In this document: positions 1 to 9,599 of the stretch, one piece after another
How the letters are laid out: each line of letters opens with the position of its first letter
How positions within the stretch are numbered: position 1 is the first letter of the stretch
From: Microvirga arvi
GTDB taxonomy: Bacteria > Pseudomonadota > Alphaproteobacteria > Rhizobiales > Beijerinckiaceae
Reading direction: 5' to 3'
Length of the DNA stretch: 64,000 bases
Assembly (NCBI RefSeq): GCF_016892765.1
Contig: NZ_JAFEMD010000023.1
Span: 26,848 to 90,847 of the forward strand
Made by a program: the position numbers and the translations under genes
Notes under the pieces: generated by a model
What the model saw: only the letters and a program-made list of their open reading frames with translations
Databases searched by the model: none
What the model was told of the DNA's origin: nothing

Positions 1-75
1 GCGATGCGACAGGACGAGGCCTTCGCTCCGGTCTGGGTCAAGCCCGTCGCCGACTCGGCCGAGGCAGGAGTTTAG
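1..75 (+). CDS. scpA: Segregation and condensation protein A, C-terminal end (partial)
   Basis: The first 24 codons in frame 1 end at TAG (73-75), one base before the scpB ATG. The visible tail (QDEAFAPVWVKPV) resembles the winged-helix end of ScpA kleisins, and the next gene is clearly scpB, the usual partner in the SMC-ScpAB condensin complex. Only the C-terminus is in the window, so the assignment rests mostly on context. Confidence 0.6.
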   Translation, partial: AMRQDEAFAPVWVKPVADSAEAGV

Positions 76-76
76 G

Positions 77-808
77 ATGCTGCCCGAGATGCAGGAAGAA
101 GCCACCGAGATGATGGAAGGCGAGGCCTCAGAGGTCAGCCAAGGATCCGATCACGTGCCCGATCACGGCGAGGCCATGCGCATTGCCGAGGCGCTCCTGT
201 TCGCATCCGCCGCGCCCTTGAGCGCCGAGGAGCTGAGCGGGCGCCTGCCGGAAGGCGCGGATGTGGAGAGGATCCTTCAGGACCTGAGCGAGCTTTATGC
301 GCTCCGGGGCGTCAACCTGGTCAAGGTTGCGGGGAAATGGACCTTCCGGACGGCGAGCGACCTGTCCTTCGTGCTCGCACGCGACGTGGTCGAGCAGCGC
401 CGGCTGTCCCGCGCGGCCATGGAGACCCTCGCCATCATCGCCTATCACCAGCCGGTGACGCGGGCCGAGATCGAGGAGATCCGCGGCGTCGCCACCTCGA
501 AGGGCACTATCGACCTGCTCCTGGAGACGGGCTGGATCCGCCTGAGGGGGCGCCGGAAGGCGCCGGGGCGCCCCGTCACCTACGGCACGACGCCGGCCTT
601 CCTCGAGCATTTCGGGTTCGACGCCATCGAAGACCTGCCGGGTCTCGAGGAGCTGAAGGGTGCGGGCTTCATCGAAGGCCGCGTTCCCTCCGACTTCTCG
701 GTGCCGATCCCCTCCGATGCCGATGCCCTGCGCGAGGACGAGGATCCCCTCGACGACGATCTCCTGCAGCCCCTGGACATGCACCAGACCGAGGCCGGCG
801 AGGAATGA
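77..808 (+). CDS. scpB: Segregation and condensation protein B (ScpB)
   Basis: 243 residues, normal for alphaproteobacterial ScpB. ScpB dimers bind the ScpA kleisin and regulate the SMC ATPase during chromosome condensation and segregation. The tandem winged-helix core spans about residues 30-190, with the family-typical segment AMETLAIIAYHQPVTRAEIE near residue 115 and the GRRKAPGRPVTYGTT strand-turn before EHFGFD. N- and C-terminal ends are acidic and low complexity. It follows scpA by one base, and its stop overlaps the next start (ATGA), so the three genes are probably one transcript. Confidence 0.95.
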   Translation: MLPEMQEEATEMMEGEASEVSQGSDHVPDHGEAMRIAEALLFASAAPLSAEELSGRLPEGADVERILQDLSELYALRGVNLVKVAGKWTFRTASDLSFVLARDVVEQRRLSRAAMETLAIIAYHQPVTRAEIEEIRGVATSKGTIDLLLETGWIRLRGRRKAPGRPVTYGTTPAFLEHFGFDAIEDLPGLEELKGAGFIEGRVPSDFSVPIPSDADALREDEDPLDDDLLQPLDMHQTEAGEE

Positions 809-1932
809 CGGACAGGCCTGCCGGAGGCCCGGCCCGCGACCGGTTTCGACTGCCCCGCTGGGGCCAGCGCGGCACCGCCGGCGCGTCGATCCCTGCCCAG
901 CTCACCTTCGAGAACATCGTCCAGGTCTATGGCAGCCAGCGAGCCCTGGACGGCGTCTCGCTCACCATCGAGCCGGGAGAGATCGTCTGCCTGCTCGGCC
1001 ATTCCGGCTGCGGCAAGACCACCCTTTTGCGCATTGCCGCCGGAGTCGAAGCTCCGACCTCCGGCCGGGTGCTCATGGACGGCTTGGAGGCGAGCGGGCC
1101 GAGGGCCTTCGTGGAGCCGGAGCGGCGGGGCATCGGCCTGATGTTCCAGGATTATGCCCTGTTCCCGCACATGACGATCCTGCAGAACATCATGTTCGGC
1201 CTGAAGGATCTTTCGGCGTCGGAGGCCGGCGTCGCCGCTCGCCGGGCCCTGTCCCGCGTGGGCCTCGAGCACTACGCAAGGGAATATCCGCACACGTTGT
1301 CGGGCGGCGAGCAGCAGAGGGTGGCGCTGGCCCGTTCCATCGCGCCCCGTCCCGGCGTGCTGCTCATGGACGAGCCTTTCTCCAACCTCGACCGGCGCAT
1401 GCGTGACGCGATCCGCGACGAGACCGTCGCCATCCTGAGGGAGACCGGGGCCACCACCATCGTCGTGACCCACGATCCCGAAGAGGCCATGCGGATCGCC
1501 GACCGGATCGTGCTGATGCGGGCCGGCCGGATCATCCAGCAGGGGGAAGCCGAGGAGATCTACCGGCAGCCGGCCAACCTCTTCGCAGCGCGGTTCTTCT
1601 GCGACTTCAACGAGCTTGAGGGCGTGGTCCGCAACGGACAGGTGACCTGCCCGGTCGGCGTCTTTCCGGCGCCGCATCTCGAGGACGGACCTGCCATCGT
1701 CTGCGTGCGGCCGCAGGGCTTGAAGCTGAAGCCCGCGGGCTTCTGCCTGCCCGGCCGGGTGGTCTCGCGCCGCTTCCTCGGCGAGGTCGATCTGGTCCAT
1801 ATCGACGTGCAGGGCGTCGATCGTCCGCTCCAGGCCCGTCTTCACGATCCCGTTGGCGTGAAGGAGGGACAGGACGTGGGCATCGAGGTCGATACGAAGG
1901 ATGTCCTTGTTTTCGCCGCGTCCGACGCATAG
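805..1932 (+). CDS. ABC transporter ATP-binding protein with C-terminal TOBE domain
   Basis: 375 residues from an ATG overlapping the scpB stop. Walker A GHSGCGKTT, signature LSGGEQQR, Walker B LLMDEPFSNLD and H-loop VTHD are all intact, so this is an active import-type nucleotide-binding subunit. The long C-terminal part (about residues 265-375) fits the TOBE domain of the FbpC/PotA/MalK group. No permease or binding protein gene lies nearby, so the substrate cannot be read from context; the closest pattern is the iron(III)/polyamine class. Being coupled to scpB without a cognate permease is unusual. Confidence 0.85.
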   Translation: MTDRPAGGPARDRFRLPRWGQRGTAGASIPAQLTFENIVQVYGSQRALDGVSLTIEPGEIVCLLGHSGCGKTTLLRIAAGVEAPTSGRVLMDGLEASGPRAFVEPERRGIGLMFQDYALFPHMTILQNIMFGLKDLSASEAGVAARRALSRVGLEHYAREYPHTLSGGEQQRVALARSIAPRPGVLLMDEPFSNLDRRMRDAIRDETVAILRETGATTIVVTHDPEEAMRIADRIVLMRAGRIIQQGEAEEIYRQPANLFAARFFCDFNELEGVVRNGQVTCPVGVFPAPHLEDGPAIVCVRPQGLKLKPAGFCLPGRVVSRRFLGEVDLVHIDVQGVDRPLQARLHDPVGVKEGQDVGIEVDTKDVLVFAASDA

Positions 1933-1989
1933 GTTGGCGGCAAGTTCATATCGAAGAGCCGCGCCTACCAGGGCGCAGGAGGAATTGCC

Positions 1990-2232
1990 ATGGGTGGCAC
2001 GAGTATTTGGCACTGGATCGTTGTCGGTCTGATCGTCGTCCTGCTGTTCGGACGCGGCAAGATCTCCGACATGATGGGCGACGTCGCGAAGGGCATCAAG
2101 GCCTTCAAGAAGGGCATGTCGGAAGACGATACCCCGGCAAAGCCGGTTCAGCCGTCCGAGCCGGTTCGCACCATCGACCATCAGAACGGCACGACCACCA
2201 CGACCGTGACGACGGATCACAAAGTCGGTTGA
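1990..2232 (+). CDS. tatA: Sec-independent translocase subunit TatA
   Basis: 80 residues. One N-terminal transmembrane helix (about 8-24) is followed by the TatA hinge and amphipathic helix ([24 protein letters not shown]), with a short polar tail. TatA oligomerises to form the passage for folded twin-arginine substrates. A strong AGGAGG ribosome-binding site lies just upstream (about 1978-1983). It is first in tatA-tatB-tatC, the canonical order. Confidence 0.96.
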   Translation: MGGTSIWHWIVVGLIVVLLFGRGKISDMMGDVAKGIKAFKKGMSEDDTPAKPVQPSEPVRTIDHQNGTTTTTVTTDHKVG

Positions 2233-2305
2233 GCATTGCGGAGCAGCCACGTTCGTGGCTCGGCAGTATGCGTGAGTACCTAAAGGGCAGGTTCGAGGCC
2301 GCGTC

Positions 2306-2869
2306 ATGTTGGACATGAGCTGGGGTGAGATCATGGTGATCGGCGCCGTTGCGCTGATCGTGATCGGCCCGAAGGATCTGCCGAGGGCCCTGCGGACCGT
2401 GGGTCAGGTGACCGGCAAGCTCCGCCGCATGGCGGCGGAGTTCCAGGGGCAGTTCAACGAGGCCATGCGGGAAGCCGAACTCGACGAGGTCAAGAAGCAG
2501 CTCCAGAGCGTCAACGACTCCGTCTCCTCGGTGGGCAACACGAATTTCAACCCCATCCAGACCCTTCGGGACGAGTTGAAGACCTCCATCGAGGCGCCAG
2601 TGACGGCTCAGGAGAACGCGCCCGAGCCGGAGAGCATCTCCGAGGCTGCCGAGGCGACGCCTCTGGCGCCTTCCGATGCTACGGTGCAGGCCGTGGTGGA
2701 GGGACGCGAACCGGCACCCCCCGATCCGCTGGTAGACCTGCCGCTCCCTCCAACCGTTGATCCCACGACGGAGATCGCCGAGTCCCTGCGGCGCGAGGCG
2801 GAGTACGAGGCCCAGCAGGCCGCTCTCGCTGAACAACTCTCAGAAAAACCGGACGCGAAAGTCGGATGA
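2306..2869 (+). CDS. tatB: Sec-independent translocase subunit TatB
   Basis: 187 residues. A single N-terminal membrane helix (MSWGEIMVIGAVALIVIGP), then the TatB-type amphipathic region with PKDLPRALRTVGQ, and a long acidic proline-rich tail typical of alphaproteobacterial TatB. With TatC it forms the twin-arginine signal receptor. Its stop overlaps the tatC start (ATGA), indicating translational coupling. Confidence 0.95.
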   Translation: MLDMSWGEIMVIGAVALIVIGPKDLPRALRTVGQVTGKLRRMAAEFQGQFNEAMREAELDEVKKQLQSVNDSVSSVGNTNFNPIQTLRDELKTSIEAPVTAQENAPEPESISEAAEATPLAPSDATVQAVVEGREPAPPDPLVDLPLPPTVDPTTEIAESLRREAEYEAQQAALAEQLSEKPDAKVG

Positions 2870-3669
2870 CAACCGCCGTAGAACAGGATGAGGTCGAGGC
2901 CTCGCGCGCGCCTCTGATCGAGCATCTGACCGAGCTGCGCTCCCGTCTGATCAAAGCGCTGGTTGCGTTCGTCGTGCTGTTCTTCGTCTGCTTTGCCGGC
3001 GCGAAGTACATCTACAACGCGCTGGTCTGGCCTTACGTCCTCGCCGTCGGCTCGCCCGAGAGGGCTCACCTCGTCTACACCCATGGTCTGGAATACCTGT
3101 TCACCCAGATCCAGGTCGCGGCCTTCGGCGCAGGCTTCCTGGCCTTTCCGGTGATCGCCGTTCAGATCTACAAGTTCGTGGCGCCGGGCCTCTACAAGAA
3201 CGAGCGCCGGGCCTTCGTGCCCTATCTGGTGGCGACGCCGGTCCTCTTCGTCATCGGGGCGGCCTGCGTGTATTTCATCGCCATGCCGCTCCTGATGCGT
3301 TTCTCGGTCGGCATGCAGCAGCTTGCGACCGACACCAGCCCCTCCATCGAGTTCCTGCCGAAGGTCAGCGAGTACCTGTCGCTAATCATGACCCTGATCT
3401 TCGCCTTCGGCATCTGCTTCCAGCTTCCCGTGATCCTGACCCTGCTCGCCCGCGCCGGGATCATCGATTCGCAGTTCCTCAAGGACAAGCGGCGCTATGC
3501 CGTCGTCATCGTCTTCGTGATCGCCGCGGTTCTGACCCCGCCTGACGTGATCAGCCAGTTCGCCCTTGCGATCCCCACCCTGCTTCTTTACGAGGCATCC
3601 ATCTTCTCCGTCATCATGGTCGAGAAGAAGCGTGCGGAAGCTGAGGCCGCGCGCGCGGCAGAGGAGTAG
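2866..3669 (+). CDS. tatC: Sec-independent translocase subunit TatC
   Basis: 267 residues with six predicted membrane helices. The N-terminal segment PLIEHLTELRSRLIKAL carries the conserved E and R residues that contact twin-arginine signal peptides. Internal motifs (FVAPGLYKNERR; LPVILTLLARAGI; DKRRYAVVIVFVIAAVLTPPD) are diagnostic. The cytoplasmic tail is charged. It completes the tatABC operon; serS starts 99 bases downstream. Confidence 0.97.
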   Translation: MTTAVEQDEVEASRAPLIEHLTELRSRLIKALVAFVVLFFVCFAGAKYIYNALVWPYVLAVGSPERAHLVYTHGLEYLFTQIQVAAFGAGFLAFPVIAVQIYKFVAPGLYKNERRAFVPYLVATPVLFVIGAACVYFIAMPLLMRFSVGMQQLATDTSPSIEFLPKVSEYLSLIMTLIFAFGICFQLPVILTLLARAGIIDSQFLKDKRRYAVVIVFVIAAVLTPPDVISQFALAIPTLLLYEASIFSVIMVEKKRAEAEAARAAEE

Positions 3670-3768
3670 GGCCAGCAGCTCTACACACCGGCCGCCATCC
3701 TCGGCACACGTTGTAGGAGCGGTCTTGTCGAAGGGGCAGGGCCGCTTGTTGAAGCAGGTCCTCACCCC

Positions 3769-5130
3769 ATGCACGACATCCGTTCCATCCGCGAGAATCC
3801 CGCGGCTTTCGACCAAGGCCTCCGGAACCGGGGCATGGAGCCCCTGTCCGCGCAGCTGATCGCCCTCGACGATCAGCGCAAGAACGCCATCTCCGCCCTG
3901 CAGGCCGCCACCGAGCGCCGCAATGCCCTGTCCAAGGAGATCGGCCAGGCCAAGGCGAAGAAGGACGAGGCGCGGGCGCAGGAGCTGATGGCCGAGGTCG
4001 CCCGGATCAAGGAAACGATGCCGGAGCTGGAGGAGGCCGAACGTGTGGCTGAGAGAGCCCTGTTCGAAGCCCTGTCTGCAATCCCCAACATTCCTAAGGA
4101 AGGGGTGCCTGTCGGCGCCGACGAGCATGGCAATGTGGAACGGCACCGCGTCGGCACGCCTCGCATGTCGAATAGCGCCAAGCAGCATTTCGAGATCGGC
4201 GAGGCCCTCGGCCTGATGGATTTCGAGACGGCGGCGAAGCTCTCGGGCTCGCGTTTCGTCGTGCTCAAAGGTCAGCTCGCTCGTTTGGAGCGGGCGCTCG
4301 GTCAGTTCATGATCGACCTGCACACCACCGAGCACGGCTACACGGAAGTGAACCCGCCGCTGCTGGTGCGCGACGACGCCATGTTCGGCACGGCGCAACT
4401 GCCCAAGTTCGAGGACGATCAGTTCTGGGCCTTCCCCGGAAATTCGCTTGAGCAGGTCGTTGCGGCTGCGCTCGAAGGTCAGCCGCGCGACGCGATCGGC
4501 AAGATGATCAAGGATATGCGCTACGGCATGATCCCGACCGCGGAGGTGACCCTCACCAACCTCGTGCGCGAACAGATTCTCTCCGAAGAGGAACTGCCGC
4601 TGCGGTTCACCGCGCTCACCCCGAGCTTCCGCGCCGAAGCCGGTTCTGCCGGCCGCGACACGCGCGGCATGATCCGCCAGCACCAGTTCGTGAAATGCGA
4701 ACTCGTCTCGATCACGACACCCGAGACTTCGGCCGACGAGCATGAGCGCATGCTGGTGAGCGCCGAGAACGTGCTGAAGAAGCTGGAACTGCCGTTCCGC
4801 ACCATGACGCTGTGCACCGGCGATATGGGCTTCTCCTCGACCAAGACCTACGACATCGAGGTCTGGCTGCCGGGGCAGGGGATGTATCGCGAGATTTCGA
4901 GCTGCTCCGTCTGCTCGGACTTCCAGGCTCGCCGCATGAATGCCCGCTATCGCGCCGCGGGCGAAAAGCAGCCGCGCTTCGTGCACACGCTCAACGGCTC
5001 CGGTCTCGCGGTCGGCCGCACGCTTGTCGCCGTGCTGGAGAACTTCCAGAACGAGGATGGCAGCGTCTCGATCCCCTCAGTACTCCAGCCCTACATGGGC
5101 GGTCTCACCCGCATCGAGCGTCAGGCCTGA
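3769..5130 (+). CDS. serS: Seryl-tRNA synthetase
   Basis: 453 residues, normal size for bacterial SerRS. It charges tRNA-Ser using ATP and also supplies Ser-tRNA for selenocysteine. The N-terminal antiparallel coiled coil (about 30-105) that clamps the tRNA long arm is evident. The class II core has motif 2 ([21 protein letters not shown]) and motif 3 ([19 protein letters not shown]). The start ATG gives [15 protein letters not shown], the usual N-terminus. The tatABC-serS-surE order is common in Rhizobiales. Confidence 0.98.
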   Translation: MHDIRSIRENPAAFDQGLRNRGMEPLSAQLIALDDQRKNAISALQAATERRNALSKEIGQAKAKKDEARAQELMAEVARIKETMPELEEAERVAERALFEALSAIPNIPKEGVPVGADEHGNVERHRVGTPRMSNSAKQHFEIGEALGLMDFETAAKLSGSRFVVLKGQLARLERALGQFMIDLHTTEHGYTEVNPPLLVRDDAMFGTAQLPKFEDDQFWAFPGNSLEQVVAAALEGQPRDAIGKMIKDMRYGMIPTAEVTLTNLVREQILSEEELPLRFTALTPSFRAEAGSAGRDTRGMIRQHQFVKCELVSITTPETSADEHERMLVSAENVLKKLELPFRTMTLCTGDMGFSSTKTYDIEVWLPGQGMYREISSCSVCSDFQARRMNARYRAAGEKQPRFVHTLNGSGLAVGRTLVAVLENFQNEDGSVSIPSVLQPYMGGLTRIERQA

Positions 5131-5133
5131 AGC

Positions 5134-5895
5134 ATGCGCATTCTCTGCACCAACGACGATGGCATTCATGCTCCAGGGCTCAAGACCCTGGAGGCCATCG
5201 CCCGCAACCTGTCGGACGATGTGTGGGTGGTCGCGCCCGAGACGGATCAGAGCGGCGTGGCTCACTCGCTCTCGTTGAACGACCCATTGCGGCTGCGCGA
5301 GATTTCCGAGCGGCACTTCGCCTTGAAGGGCACTCCCACCGACTGCGTGATCATGGGCGTGAGACACCTCATGCAGAACGCCAAGCCCGACCTCGTGCTC
5401 TCCGGCGTGAACCGGGGGCAGAATGTTGCGGAGGACGTGACCTACTCCGGCACGGTGGCGGGAGCCATTGAAGGCACGATCCTCGGCGTTCCTTCCATCG
5501 CGCTCTCCCAGGCCTATGGTCCGGGCACGCGCAATGCGCCGCGCTGGCACTGCGCCGAGCATCACGGTCCCAAGGTGGTCCGCAAGATCCTCGAGGCCGG
5601 GATCGACAAGAGCATTCTCGTCAACGTGAACTTCCCGGATTGCGAACCGGAGGAGGTCGAGGGAACGGCGCTCGTCAACCAGGGCCAGCGCACGCAGGAA
5701 CTCCTGCGCCTCGACGAGCGCCGCGACGGACGCGGCAATCCCTACTTCTGGATCGCCTTCGAGCGCCGCCCCTTCACGCCGGGCAACGGCACCGATCTCT
5801 GGGCCATCGCCAACCGGCGCATCGCGGTCACGCCGCTGCGCATCGACATGACCGACGAGCCGACCCTGACCCGCTACGCACAGGCCTTCGGCTGA
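5134..5895 (+). CDS. surE: 5'/3'-nucleotidase SurE
   Basis: 253 residues. SurE is a metal-dependent nucleoside monophosphate phosphatase linked to stationary-phase survival. The N-terminal [11 protein letters not shown] contains the DD metal ligands, and [22 protein letters not shown] holds the conserved Ser/Asn ligands. It begins three bases after the serS stop and is followed by pcm, the widespread surE-pcm arrangement. Confidence 0.97.
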   Translation: MRILCTNDDGIHAPGLKTLEAIARNLSDDVWVVAPETDQSGVAHSLSLNDPLRLREISERHFALKGTPTDCVIMGVRHLMQNAKPDLVLSGVNRGQNVAEDVTYSGTVAGAIEGTILGVPSIALSQAYGPGTRNAPRWHCAEHHGPKVVRKILEAGIDKSILVNVNFPDCEPEEVEGTALVNQGQRTQELLRLDERRDGRGNPYFWIAFERRPFTPGNGTDLWAIANRRIAVTPLRIDMTDEPTLTRYAQAFG

Positions 5896-5902
5896 TGAGG
5901 GT

Positions 5903-6598
5903 ATGGGCGTGATGAACCAGGATCTGCCCGACCTGCCCGAGGCGGACGATGCCCACGGCGAGCAGGCGGCGATCGGGGCCGCGTCGTTCATCCTTTCCTT
6001 AAGGGCGAAGGGCATTCGGGACACGGCTCTCCTGCGGGCCATGGAGCTCGTGCCGCGGGAGGTCTTCGCCCCGCGCCGCTTCACCGATCTCGCGCGGACC
6101 GATGTCGCCCTGCCTTTGCCCTGCGGCCAGACCATGACCGGACCTGCTACGGTGGCCGCGATGCTCCTGGCGCTCGGCGTTCAGTCCGGCCAGCGGGTTC
6201 TGGAGGTCGGCACGGGCAGCGGCTACGTGACGGCGCTCCTGGCGAGGCTCGGGGCGGAGGTGACCTCCGTCGAGCGCTTCAACACCCTGGCGGCTGCGGC
6301 CGCCCAGCACCTCAAGATCGTCGAGGCGGGCAGGGTCCGCCTGGAGGTGGGCGACGGACTTGCCGTGCGGGTACGGGATCGCTTCGACCGCATTCTGCTC
6401 AATGGGGCGCGTCCTGAAATCCCGGAGACCGTGACCTCCCTTCTCGGACCCAGCGGTCGTCTGGTCGGTGCGCTGACCATGGAAGGCATGCCGCGCCTTG
6501 TGAGGATCGAGCGCGACGTCGAGGGTGAGGTGACGCAGAATCTCGGTGCGCCCCTGCGGATTTCCCCTCTGGTCACCGGAATTGCGGCAACTCTCTAG
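5903..6598 (+). CDS. pcm: Protein-L-isoaspartate O-methyltransferase
   Basis: 231 residues from ATG 5903, or 228 from ATG 5912; GAGGG at 5897-5901 lies close to the first and better spaced for the second. It transfers a methyl group from SAM to isoaspartyl residues in aged proteins. The SAM-binding motif LEVGTGSGYVTALLARLGAEVTSVER is clear, as is the later PxxLLxxLxPGGRLV-like segment (TSLLGPSGRLVGAL). Position between surE and a LytM lipoprotein matches the surE-pcm-nlpD order known from many Proteobacteria. Confidence 0.93.
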   Translation: MGVMNQDLPDLPEADDAHGEQAAIGAASFILSLRAKGIRDTALLRAMELVPREVFAPRRFTDLARTDVALPLPCGQTMTGPATVAAMLLALGVQSGQRVLEVGTGSGYVTALLARLGAEVTSVERFNTLAAAAAQHLKIVEAGRVRLEVGDGLAVRVRDRFDRILLNGARPEIPETVTSLLGPSGRLVGALTMEGMPRLVRIERDVEGEVTQNLGAPLRISPLVTGIAATL

Positions 6599-6649
6599 CG
6601 CATCGTGAGGGGACCCGAAGGGCCGCACGGATGCGCCAGCTAAAATAAG

Positions 6650-6699
6650 GAGCATCGGACGGGTCTAAAAGTGCAAATCCACTTTTAGGTCCGATGCTC
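6650..6699. repeat. Dispersed palindromic element, copy A
   Basis: A near-perfect 50-base palindrome. Outer arms are GAGCATCGGA and TCCGATGCTC; inner arms are AAAAGTG and CACTTTT. The same design recurs at 8952-9001, 15148-15190 and 23517-23567, always between genes. Confidence 0.85.
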
Positions 6700-6811
6700 G
6701 CCCGAATCGAAAATTTTCGGACAGGGTTACGACAAAGTACGCGCCGTCAACCGTTGCTTAACCTGAACAGGCTTTTAATGGCTTCATCGAGTTGCGTTCG
6801 GTTGGGGTTGA

Positions 6812-7891
6812 GTGATGCGGTTGCGTGTGAGTTCTGGGCATTGGGCGGCGGTGTCTCGGATCGCTCTGGTGGGTTTGATCGGCAGTGCCGCGGCTGCCTG
6901 TAGTACCGACAGCGCGCGGTTATCGGGGAACCCCTTCTCCAACCCCTTCGCAGCCAGCGAGCGGGTGGATGGCGGCGCCTCCTCCCCGTCGCAGGCTCAG
7001 GCCTCTCCGTCCTACGCTGCGGCTCCGATGCCGACCGCTCAGGTCCAGGCGCAGGCCCTGCCTCCCGTGCAGTCGCAGCCTTCCCGCATCGCCTCGGCTC
7101 CAGCTCCGATCCAGCCGCGTCCGGTTCCTGCGGTTCAGACCGCATCAGCCCAGCCTGCCGCACAACCCAAGTTCCGCCTGGTCGACACATCAAAGGTGCC
7201 GGCCGCTACGACCCCGGTCGCTGCAGCAGAGCCGGCACGGCGCGTCCGTCCTGGAATGACGACGGCGCAGGCTCCGGCTCCCGCTGCCCCCGCACCCGCC
7301 AAACCGGCGCCGATGCAGGTTGCATCCGCCACGAACGAGCCGCTGGTCTCTGCTCCGAAGCCGCTCGTGTCCGCTCCGAAGCCGGTCGCAGAGCAGCCCA
7401 AGGTCGCAGCCCTGACCCAGCCTGAATCCGTGAAGCCGATGACGGTTCAGCCGATTGCGCCGGCTCCGCAGCCAGAGGTCGCCAAGGCCCCGGCGCCGGA
7501 GCCCGAGGCGACTGCCAGCGTGTCGGGCGACTTCCGCTGGCCCGCTCGCGGCCGCGTCATCGCCGGGTTCGGCGCCAACGGCGGCAACGAGGGCATCAAC
7601 ATCGCGGTTCCCGAAGGCACCCCGGTCAAGGCAGCCGAAGCCGGCACAGTGACCTACGCCGGCAGCGAGGTGAAGGGCTATGGCAACCTCATCCTGGTCA
7701 AGCACGAGAACGGCTATGTTTCGGCCTACGCCCATAACGGTTCCCTCAACGTGAAGCGCGGCGAGCAGGTGAAGCGCGGTCAGGTGATCGCGACCTCCGG
7801 CCAGACCGGCAACGTGACCTCGCCTCAGCTGCACTTCGAGATCCGCAAGGGCGCGCAGCCCGTCGACCCGATGAAGTATCTCGGCGGCTGA
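6812..7891 (+). CDS. Peptidoglycan-associated LytM/M23 lipoprotein, NlpD-like
   Basis: 359 residues from GTG 6812, or 358 from ATG 6815. The N-terminus is a lipoprotein signal with lipobox GSAAAAC, followed by a long Ala/Pro-rich linker and a C-terminal LytM fold (about 240-355). The first zinc-ligand motif, normally HxGxD, reads NEGIN here, while the downstream LHFEIR is kept. That pattern matches degenerate LytM factors such as NlpD and EnvC, which activate amidases rather than cut peptidoglycan themselves. It follows pcm, as nlpD does elsewhere. Confidence 0.85.
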   Translation: MMRLRVSSGHWAAVSRIALVGLIGSAAAACSTDSARLSGNPFSNPFAASERVDGGASSPSQAQASPSYAAAPMPTAQVQAQALPPVQSQPSRIASAPAPIQPRPVPAVQTASAQPAAQPKFRLVDTSKVPAATTPVAAAEPARRVRPGMTTAQAPAPAAPAPAKPAPMQVASATNEPLVSAPKPLVSAPKPVAEQPKVAALTQPESVKPMTVQPIAPAPQPEVAKAPAPEPEATASVSGDFRWPARGRVIAGFGANGGNEGINIAVPEGTPVKAAEAGTVTYAGSEVKGYGNLILVKHENGYVSAYAHNGSLNVKRGEQVKRGQVIATSGQTGNVTSPQLHFEIRKGAQPVDPMKYLGG

Positions 7892-7942
7892 TCAGGCCAA
7901 CAGTTTAGGTCGGCTTTCGACTTTCGAGGCCGATCGAATGAG

Positions 7943-7972
7943 GGGACGGTGGAGCTCAGCCACCGTCCCTTT
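7943..7972. terminator. Rho-independent terminator between convergent genes
   Basis: Ten-base stem GGGACGGTGG / CCACCGTCCC with a seven-base loop and TTT. It lies between the M23 gene (ends 7891) and the convergent ATPase gene (ends 7992) and may serve both. Confidence 0.75.
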
Positions 7973-7991
7973 GACGTTTCAGGTGATCTTG

Positions 7992-8867
7992 TCAGATCGC
8001 CTTGCCGAGCCGGCCGGCCAGATCCTGGATGAACTGCCAGGCCGTGCGGCCGGAGCGGGCGCCGCGGGTGGTGGCCCATTCGAGGGCCTCGGCGCGGACG
8101 GTGTCGCGGTCCGCCTGCAGGCCGAGATGGTCGACATAGCCGAAGACCATGTCGAGATACTCGTCCTGGCTGCATTTGTGAAAGCCGAGCCAGAGGCCGA
8201 AGCGGTCGGACAAGGACACCTTCTCCTCCACTGCCTCGCCCGGATTGATCGCGGTCGAGCGCTCGTTCTCCATCATGTCGCGCGGCAGAAGGTGCCGGCG
8301 GTTGGACGTGGCGTAGAAGATCACATTGTCGGGCCGCCCTTCGATCCCGCCCTCCAGAACGGCTTTGAGAGACTTGTAGGAGGTATCGTCCGCGTCGAAG
8401 GAAAGGTCGTCGCAGAAGACGATGAAGCGGTGCGGGTCGGCCCGCAGCAGGCCCATGAGATCGGGAAGGGTCTCGATGTCCTCCCGGTGGATCTCGATGA
8501 GCTTCAGGGGGCGGGAATCGGCAGGCCTCGTGTGGTTGATCTCCGCATGGACCGCCTTGACCAGGGACGACTTGCCCATGCCCCGGGCGCCCCAGAGGAG
8601 GGCGTTGTTGGCCGGCAGCCCCCTGGCGAAGCGTTGGGTGTTCTCCGCCAGCTGGTCCCGCACCCGGTCGATGCCGCGCAGAAGGCTCATCTCGACCCGG
8701 TTCACCTTGGGCACCGGGGAGAGCTTTCGACCTGCCGCCTGCCACACGAAAGCATCGGCAGCCGTCAAATCGGCGTGAGCCGCACCGACAGGGCCCAGCC
8801 GCTCCAGGGCATCGGCAATGCGCGTCAAAAGCGCCAGGGTTTGGGGAGAATTGAGGTCTGCGGACAT
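7992..8867 (-). CDS. DUF815-family AAA ATPase
   Basis: 291 residues when started at the internal ATG (MSADLNSPQT); an upstream ATG at 8900 would add 11 residues. Walker A is WGARGMGKSSLVKAV and Walker B is IVFCDDLSFD, with an arginine-rich sensor segment (TSNRRHLLPRDMMEN). The family is conserved in Proteobacteria and found beside sec/yajC genes in Rhizobiales; its client process is not established. It is transcribed away from yajC. Confidence 0.85.
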   Translation of the reverse strand: MSADLNSPQTLALLTRIADALERLGPVGAAHADLTAADAFVWQAAGRKLSPVPKVNRVEMSLLRGIDRVRDQLAENTQRFARGLPANNALLWGARGMGKSSLVKAVHAEINHTRPADSRPLKLIEIHREDIETLPDLMGLLRADPHRFIVFCDDLSFDADDTSYKSLKAVLEGGIEGRPDNVIFYATSNRRHLLPRDMMENERSTAINPGEAVEEKVSLSDRFGLWLGFHKCSQDEYLDMVFGYVDHLGLQADRDTVRAEALEWATTRGARSGRTAWQFIQDLAGRLGKAI

Positions 8868-8951
8868 CTCGGGCTCGGGCGAAAAAGGGCGGAAGGGCAC
8901 TGCTTAGCGCAGAAAGCGCTGAAGGGTCCACCGAGCGGCCTTTGGAAATCC

Positions 8952-9001
8952 GAGCATCGGACCCAAAAGTGGGGACCACTTTTGGGCTTGATCCGATGCT
9001 C
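8952..9001. repeat. Dispersed palindromic element, copy B (first hairpin)
   Basis: 50-base palindrome with arms GAGCATCGGA / TCCGATGCTC and inner CCCAAAAGTG / CACTTTTGGG. It is followed 13 bases later by the companion palindrome at 9015-9063. Confidence 0.85.
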
Positions 9002-9014
9002 CCTTCTTGGAAAG

Positions 9015-9063
9015 GCACATCGTCGGGAGCGGAAAACCGGGGCCACTTTTCCGCACGATGTGC
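9015..9063. repeat. Companion palindrome B2
   Basis: Palindrome with outer arms GCACATCGT / ACGATGTGC and inner GCGGAAAA and TTTTCCGC. The same two-hairpin arrangement appears at 15148-15250. Confidence 0.8.
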
Positions 9064-9168
9064 CTGCAACTTCATTGATTTCGTGGAGTCGATGAGTATA
9101 GTCCGCCACGCTTTGAATCCCGTCCGGCGCGGGTAGGCCTGAAAAGTGCCTGCCTCGCGCCTTTATCC

Positions 9169-9513
9169 ATGGAGAGCCGCTTGTTCATTTCACCTGCCTA
9201 CGCACAAGGGGCCCCCGCGGGGGGCGGAATGGAGATGATCCTTCAATTCGTGCCGTTCATCCTCATATTCGTCATCATGTGGTTCCTGATAATCCGGCCC
9301 CAGCAGCGCCGGGTGAAGGCGCACCAGGAGATGATCAAGAACGTGCGCCGCGGCGATACGGTCGTCACCTCCGGCGGCATCATCGGCAAGGTGACCAAGG
9401 TGGTCGAGGACTCCGCCGATGTCGAGGTCGAGATCGCCGATGGCGTGAAGGTGAAGGTGGCTCGCGCCATGATCTCCGAGGTCCGCTCCAAGAGCGAGCC
9501 GGTCAAGGCCTGA
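9169..9513 (+). CDS. yajC: Preprotein translocase accessory subunit YajC
   Basis: 114 residues as drawn from ATG 9169. GGAGAG at 9171-9176 lies six bases before TTG 9181, which would give MFISPAYAQG, the usual alphaproteobacterial N-terminus, so the true start may be 9181. One membrane helix (about 27-46, VPFILIFVIMWFLIIRPQQ) is followed by the YajC cytoplasmic domain (VRRGDTVVTSGGIIGKV). It precedes secD-secF, with which YajC forms the accessory complex of the Sec translocon. Confidence 0.93.
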   Translation: MESRLFISPAYAQGAPAGGGMEMILQFVPFILIFVIMWFLIIRPQQRRVKAHQEMIKNVRRGDTVVTSGGIIGKVTKVVEDSADVEVEIADGVKVKVARAMISEVRSKSEPVKA

Positions 9514-9599
9514 TTGAGACAAGCCGGCCCTTCCTCAACGGATGGGCCGGTCCGCCGCAGCAGAATGCGGCAGAGTGCGTGAGAAAGGTTGAGCTGACG

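Noticed and set aside
337..804. The open frame of the ABC ATPase extends upstream to 337
   Set aside because: This part lies inside scpB in another frame. The ATG at 805 overlapping the scpB stop is the natural start.
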